Made by a program: the position numbers and the translations under genes. DNA of 9,776 nucleotides from Bacillota bacterium (lineage in GTDB: Bacteria > Bacillota > Bacilli > Alicyclobacillales > SLC66): the NCBI GenBank assembly GCA_021797415.1, contig JAJZZT010000021.1:1-9776 (forward strand), read 5' to 3'. Shown piece by piece: positions 5,793 to 9,776 of the stretch. Within the stretch, counting starts at the first letter, position 1. Each line of letters starts with the position of its first letter. Under the pieces are notes generated by a model, which had not been told where the DNA came from, ran no database searches, and saw nothing but the letters and a program-made list of their open reading frames with translations.

Positions 5793-7457
5793 ATGACATC
5801 GAAACAAAAGCGTTTCACCCTGACATCGCTCGCACTTTCGACGGCCTTGACCTGCACATCCCTGCTCTCCATGGGCGCGGGAGCCAGCGCCGCATCCTCC
5901 ATGGGCACCGTTCCGCTGATCCTCGGCGTTCAGGACGGTTCGCCCGGTTATACAGAAAACTTCAACCCTTTCTCGCCCAATCAACTTTACGGTTACATGT
6001 ACATTTACGAGCCGCTCTACATCGTCAATTCCCTGACGGGAGCCCAGACCCCCTGGCTGGCCACTTCCTACAAATGGGTAAACGACAAACAGCTCCAGTT
6101 CACCATCCGGTCCGGCGTCAAATGGTCCGACGGCACGCCGTTCACGGCAAAAGACGTGGCGTTCACGTTCAACCTGCTGCACAAGTACCCGGCGCTCGAC
6201 CTGAACAGTGTGTGGACCTCTCTCAGCCGCGTCGCTGCGGCCGGCAACAAGGTGACGTTCTACTTCAAGACGCCGAACGTCCCGAACTGGTATTTCATCG
6301 CGAGCACTCCGATCGTCCAGGCAAAGCAGTGGAGCGCGGTCAAAAATCCGGTCACCTTCACGGACCCCCATCCGATCGGGACCGGTCCCTACACACTGCA
6401 GTTCTTCAAGCCGACGGAGTACATGCTGAAAGCCAATCCGCGCTACTGGCAGGCTTCGAAGATCCACGTGCCGCAACTCGAATACCTGGCCCTCGAAGGC
6501 AACCAGACGAGCGACCTGATGCTGTCGGAAGGCAAATTTGACGAGTCGGTGCTGTTCACCCCGAACATCCAGGGAACCTATGTCAACCGAAATCCGCAGT
6601 ACTACCACTACTGGTTCCCGCTCTCGGCCCCCATCACGCTGCGCATGAACCTGACCAAGTACCCGTTCAACCGCGTCCAGTTCCGCATGGCGATGGCGTA
6701 CGGCATCAACAAGCAAACACTGTACAAACAGGGCGAATACGGCTATGAACCCCCCGCCAACCAATCTCTCCTGGCGCCCTCTCAGCAAAAGCAATGGCTC
6801 GACACCGCACTGCAGAAAAAGTATCCGTACAATTATAATCCGCAGAAGGCCGCCGCGCTGCTCAAGCAGATGGGACTCAGGAAAAACGCCCAGGGACTGC
6901 TGGTCGGCCAAAACAAGAAGCCGCTGACCATCAACCTGGAGGTGCCGACAGGCTGGACGGACTGGATCCAGGACTGCCAGATCATCAAGTCAAACCTCGC
7001 TCAGCTTGGCATCACGGTCAATGTGCAGACGCCGTCCGTCACGACGGATATGAACAACATGTTCACGGGCAACTTCGACATGGCGCTCATGTACGAAAAC
7101 TCTTACGCCAATCCCTGGTTCGTGTACGATCAGGTGCTCGCCTCCAACGAATCGGCGCCGATCGGCAAGGTCGCGGCGGCCAACTACGAGCGCTGGATCA
7201 ACCGCCCGACGGATACGCTTCTCGCGCAGTACGAGAAAACGACGAACGTGGCGAAGGAACGCCAGATCATCGACCAACTGCAAAAGATCATGTACACCCA
7301 GCTCCCGGTGGTCAATCTCATGTACGGCGCGGCATGGAACGAATACCAGACCAACCACTACGTGGGCTGGCCTACCCAGCAGAACCCGTACGCCATGCCT
7401 TCCAACACATACCCCGACAACCTCGTGATCATCACCCATCTGACTCCGGTGCGCTGA
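5793..7457 (+). CDS. ABC importer solute-binding protein, SBP_bac_5 (peptide/oligosaccharide type)
   Basis: Extracellular binding protein, 554 residues, of the family-5 (OppA/DppA) class that delivers peptides or oligosaccharides to Opp/Dpp-type permeases. AAGGGGG (5778-5784) is 8 nt before the ATG. The N-terminus has a Sec signal peptide with a likely signal peptidase I site (GASA-ASS, after residue 33 or 34). Cys21 is preceded by Ala-Leu-Thr, not a lipobox, so lipid anchoring is doubtful. Family signature GVKWSDGTPFTAKDVAFTF is at residues 108-126, and the HPIGTGPY segment and later FRMAMAYGINKQ are also typical. Late motifs, NPWFVYDQVLASNESAPIG and HYVGWPTQQNPYAMP, recall the branch that includes the Thermotoga cellobiose-binding protein rather than classical peptide binders. 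With GH76/GH125 genes nearby, manno-oligosaccharides are a plausible ligand, but peptides cannot be excluded. First gene of an operon with the two permeases and ATPase that follow. Confidence 0.9.
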   Translation: MTSKQKRFTLTSLALSTALTCTSLLSMGAGASAASSMGTVPLILGVQDGSPGYTENFNPFSPNQLYGYMYIYEPLYIVNSLTGAQTPWLATSYKWVNDKQLQFTIRSGVKWSDGTPFTAKDVAFTFNLLHKYPALDLNSVWTSLSRVAAAGNKVTFYFKTPNVPNWYFIASTPIVQAKQWSAVKNPVTFTDPHPIGTGPYTLQFFKPTEYMLKANPRYWQASKIHVPQLEYLALEGNQTSDLMLSEGKFDESVLFTPNIQGTYVNRNPQYYHYWFPLSAPITLRMNLTKYPFNRVQFRMAMAYGINKQTLYKQGEYGYEPPANQSLLAPSQQKQWLDTALQKKYPYNYNPQKAAALLKQMGLRKNAQGLLVGQNKKPLTINLEVPTGWTDWIQDCQIIKSNLAQLGITVNVQTPSVTTDMNNMFTGNFDMALMYENSYANPWFVYDQVLASNESAPIGKVAAANYERWINRPTDTLLAQYEKTTNVAKERQIIDQLQKIMYTQLPVVNLMYGAAWNEYQTNHYVGWPTQQNPYAMPSNTYPDNLVIITHLTPVR

Positions 7458-7471
7458 TCATCCGGTCGCAA

Positions 7472-7498
7472 GCGGGCCGGCGCGGCGCGCCGGCTCGC
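7472..7498 (+). other. Strong hairpin between binding-protein and permease genes
   Basis: GCGGGCCGGCGC (7472-7483), loop GGC, GCGCCGGCTCGC (7487-7498) gives a 12-bp stem with one G-U pair, 15 nt after the binding-protein stop. It is followed by CCTTCTTTCCC rather than a clean T-run, so it looks more like an mRNA-stabilising or partial attenuating structure than a full terminator. Such elements commonly leave the binding-protein transcript more abundant than the permease transcript. Confidence 0.7.
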
Positions 7499-7539
7499 CC
7501 TTCTTTCCCGGAACACGAGCAACGAAGGGAGGACGCACC

Positions 7540-8538
7540 GTGAAGTACTTTTTCCGCCGCTTGGTCATCCTCGTCGGAACGCTGTGGATCGCCGTCACAA
7601 TCAACTTCCTGATCCCGCGCCTGATGCCGGGCAGCCCCGTCGAAGCGATGATCGCGAAATTCCACGGCGTCGGCCAGATCAACCCGAACGCCATGAAGGC
7701 GATCCAGGTGATGCTCGGCGTGTCAAACCAGAACCTCTTCAGTCAATACGTGAGCTACCTCAACCAGGTGATCCACTTCAATTTTGGCGTGTCTTATACC
7801 TATTTCCCCTACACGGTGACACACATGATCAGCCAGGCTCTTCCCTGGACACTCGCTCTCGTGGGCCTGGCCACGGTGATCAGCTTCCTTCTCGGCACCG
7901 GTCTTGGCATTCTGGCCGCCTGGAGGCGCGGTTCGGTCACAGATACACTGGTCACGTCGGTCTCCACTTTCACCTCGGCGTTCCCGTACTTTTGGGTCGC
8001 GCTGGCGGGCGTCTACTTTCTCAGTTTCGTGCTGCACTGGTTCCCGCTCACGGGCGCGTACAGTTCTGACCTCACTCCCCAGTTCAACGGTCCGTTCATC
8101 GTCAATGCGCTGTACCACGGCATTCTGCCGGCGGTCACGATCGTCATCAGTTCCGTCGGCGGTTGGCTGCTCGGCATGCGGAACAACATGATATCGACAC
8201 TGCGCGAGGATTACGTGTTGCTTGCCAACGCCAAGGGACTGAAAAACAGTTGGGTCGCCACGATGTATGTCGCGCGCAACGCCATCCTGCCCAACATCAC
8301 CGGCTTCGCCATCGCGCTCGGCTTTGTCGTCGGCGGATCGCTGCTGACAGAGATCGTATTTGCCTATCCGGGCATCGGATATCTCCTGTACAATGCGGTG
8401 ATCAATGAGGACTATCCGCTCATGCAGGGAATTTTCCTGATCATCGTCGTATGCGTCATTCTGGCCAATTTTATTGCCGATCTGGTCTACGTCCTGATCG
8501 ACCCCAGAATCCGACGGGCAGGTGAGGCACAATCGTGA
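7540..8538 (+). CDS. ABC importer permease, DppB/OppB type
   Basis: Integral membrane subunit, 332 residues, forming half of the translocation channel with the next gene product. The GTG start at 7540 is supported by GAAGGGAGGA (7524-7533), 6 nt upstream. The N-terminus YFFRRLVILVGTLWIAVTIN is the typical first membrane segment, followed by the LIPRLMPGSPVE motif seen in nearly all DppB-type permeases. Several further hydrophobic segments fit six membrane spans. The cytoplasmic EAA loop, which contacts the ATPase, is at about residues 229-245 (ANAKGLKNSWVATMYVARN, invariant Gly233), followed by the conserved PGIGYLLYNAV ending. Length is normal for the family. It lies 82 bp after the binding-protein gene, separated by a hairpin, and its last 4 bases overlap the next gene. 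Confidence 0.93.
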   Translation: MKYFFRRLVILVGTLWIAVTINFLIPRLMPGSPVEAMIAKFHGVGQINPNAMKAIQVMLGVSNQNLFSQYVSYLNQVIHFNFGVSYTYFPYTVTHMISQALPWTLALVGLATVISFLLGTGLGILAAWRRGSVTDTLVTSVSTFTSAFPYFWVALAGVYFLSFVLHWFPLTGAYSSDLTPQFNGPFIVNALYHGILPAVTIVISSVGGWLLGMRNNMISTLREDYVLLANAKGLKNSWVATMYVARNAILPNITGFAIALGFVVGGSLLTEIVFAYPGIGYLLYNAVINEDYPLMQGIFLIIVVCVILANFIADLVYVLIDPRIRRAGEAQS

Positions 8539-9449
8539 GCCAGGCCATCGAACCGGCGGCAGCCAACGCCAATGTGCTGCCCAATCCCACGCTGCTGGAC
8601 GCATTGCGGCGGATTGCCCGCGTCCTGTGGCGCAACAAGAAATCGCGCGCCGGACTCCTGCTGATGTCCCTGTTTATTCTGATCGCCCTGTTCGGGTCGT
8701 TCATCAGTCCGTATCCGCTGAACGACACCAATTTTCCGTTCATGCAGGGCGCGAGTTCCCAGCATTGGCTCGGTACGACGCAAAACGGGCAGGATGTCCT
8801 CACCGAACTGCTCTACGGAACGCGCGTCTCGATCCTCGTCACCTTCGCGGTGGGCCTGCTCGCCTCGCTGCTGGCCATGATCATCGGCGTGACCGCGGGA
8901 TACATGAGGGGATGGGTGGACGAGATCCTGTCGTTTCTCACAAACGTCTTCCTGGTACTTCCCGGATTGCCCCTGTTGATCGTCATTGCGTCCTACTCTC
9001 CCACCAAGGGCATGCTCATCATCATCCTGATCATCGGTTTCACCAGTTGGCCGTGGGGCGCCCGCGTGCTGCGCTCCCAGGTCGTCTCGCTGCGCACACG
9101 CGATTTTGTCGTCGCCGCCGTGCTCGCGGGAGATTCCATGTTGCGCATCCTCACCCGGGAGATTCTGCCGAACATGATGTCCCTGGTGGCGGCGAACTTC
9201 CTTGGAGCGTCCCTGGCAGGACTGCTCGCGGCGGTCGGCCTTGAGTTTCTCGGCTTCGGCGACCCCAGCACCGTGTCCTGGGGTTCCATGCTGTACTGGG
9301 CGCAGAACAGCGACGCCATGCTGAACGGCCAGTGGCCGTGGATCATTGCTCCCGGCCTGTGCATCGCCCTCTTTGGCACAGCGATGGTGCTGATCAACTT
9401 CGGCCTGGACGAACTGTCCAACCCGAGTCTCGGAGGGGAATACGCATGA
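8535..9449 (+). CDS. ABC importer permease, DppC/OppC type
   Basis: Second membrane subunit, 304 residues. The GTG start at 8535 overlaps the previous stop as GTGA, and AGGTGAGG (8519-8526) provides the ribosome binding site, so translation is probably coupled. An N-terminal cytoplasmic tail with RVLWRNKKSRAGLLLMSL leads into the first membrane span (about residues 36-58), as in OppC proteins. The segment QHWLGTTQNGQDVLTELLYG is a strong family signature (HxLGTDxxGRDvlsrl-like). The EAA loop is at about 195-212 (AVLAGDSMLRILTREILPN, Gly199), followed by GLEFLGFGDPSTVSWGSML, also typical. It ends with an ATGA overlap with the ATPase gene. Confidence 0.93.
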   Translation: MSQAIEPAAANANVLPNPTLLDALRRIARVLWRNKKSRAGLLLMSLFILIALFGSFISPYPLNDTNFPFMQGASSQHWLGTTQNGQDVLTELLYGTRVSILVTFAVGLLASLLAMIIGVTAGYMRGWVDEILSFLTNVFLVLPGLPLLIVIASYSPTKGMLIIILIIGFTSWPWGARVLRSQVVSLRTRDFVVAAVLAGDSMLRILTREILPNMMSLVAANFLGASLAGLLAAVGLEFLGFGDPSTVSWGSMLYWAQNSDAMLNGQWPWIIAPGLCIALFGTAMVLINFGLDELSNPSLGGEYA

Positions 9450-9776
9450 GCCTGCTGCAAGCGAAAAATCTCTCTGTAGTGTACGGAAAACGCAAACCTG
9501 TGAACGCCGTCCGGAACGTTTCGCTGGAAATCGGCGAGAACGAATTTATCGGTCTGGTGGGCGAATCGGGCTGCGGCAAATCGACGCTCGGTTTTGCGCT
9601 CGCGCGCCTGGAGCGCGTTCCCGCCCGTCTGTCCGGGGGCGAGGTGTGGATTGACGGGAAGAATTGGGCGACCCTCAAGCCGAACGACATTCGCCCCCAG
9701 CGGTGGAACACACTTTCCATCGTGCTGCAAAGCGGGATGAACGCGCTCAATCCCGTGATGACGATCGGCGCGCAGT
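9446..9776 (+). CDS. ABC importer ATPase, DppD/OppD type (3' part outside window)
   Basis: The first 110 residues of the ATP-hydrolysing subunit are visible; the frame runs off the right edge. ATG 9446 overlaps the permease stop as ATGA, with CGGAGGGG (9431-9438) as ribosome binding site. The protein starts MSLLQAKNLSVVYGKRKPVNAV, has the Walker A motif GESGCGKST at residues 39-47, and reaches the Q-loop with Gln95 in VLQSGMNALNPVMTIG, whose NALNP part is typical of DppD/OppD ATPases. The ABC signature and Walker B motifs would lie beyond the window. A DppF/OppF partner ATPase gene is expected next. Confidence 0.93.
   Translation, partial: MSLLQAKNLSVVYGKRKPVNAVRNVSLEIGENEFIGLVGESGCGKSTLGFALARLERVPARLSGGEVWIDGKNWATLKPNDIRPQRWNTLSIVLQSGMNALNPVMTIGAQ

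Overview
The window looks like a chromosomal segment of a high-GC member of the Bacillota. The grounds are GC-rich third codon positions, strong purine-rich Shine-Dalgarno sequences (GGAGG-type) before most genes, frequent GTG starts, and protein families typical of Alicyclobacillaceae/Paenibacillaceae-like sugar users. This taxonomic guess is an inference from composition and gene style, not a match to a named genome.

Layout from left to right. (1) 3-2101, plus strand: the C-terminal part of a GH125 exo-alpha-1,6-mannosidase, running in from outside the window, then a GH76 alpha-1,6-mannanase-like enzyme. The GH76 gene carries an in-frame array of 21-bp repeats (acidic heptapeptides). (2) 2102-2222: a short convergent gap holding a second, degenerate repeat cluster. 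(3) 2223-4256, minus strand: a 677-residue secreted protein that I do not recognise. (4) 4274-5405: a gene graveyard. A minus-strand L-threonine 3-dehydrogenase (epimerase-type) lacks its N-terminus and carries a frameshift. It abuts a plus-strand GntR/HutC-type regulator that keeps only the C-terminal half of its UTRA ligand domain. Both genes lost their 5' ends at the same point, as expected if one deletion removed the middle of a divergent gene pair. (5) 5406-5792: a non-coding stretch with a candidate sigma-A promoter and a cre/LacI-like operator. (6) 5793-9776, plus strand: an ABC importer operon of the peptide/oligosaccharide (Opp/Dpp) class, with solute-binding protein, two permeases and the start of the first ATPase. 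The permease and ATPase genes overlap by 4 bp each, and a strong hairpin lies between the binding-protein gene and the first permease gene.

How they may work together: GH125 and GH76 enzymes both act on alpha-1,6-mannose linkages (yeast mannan, N-glycan cores). The complete GH76 protein has no signal peptide, and the importer's binding protein has features of the oligosaccharide-binding branch of its family. A reasonable but unproven model is import of manno-oligosaccharides by the ABC transporter and their breakdown in the cytoplasm. The broken threonine dehydrogenase/regulator pair between the two halves is unrelated debris. No clearly new defence or mobile system is visible. The best leads are the repeat-expanded GH76, the two-gene deletion scar and the unknown secreted protein.
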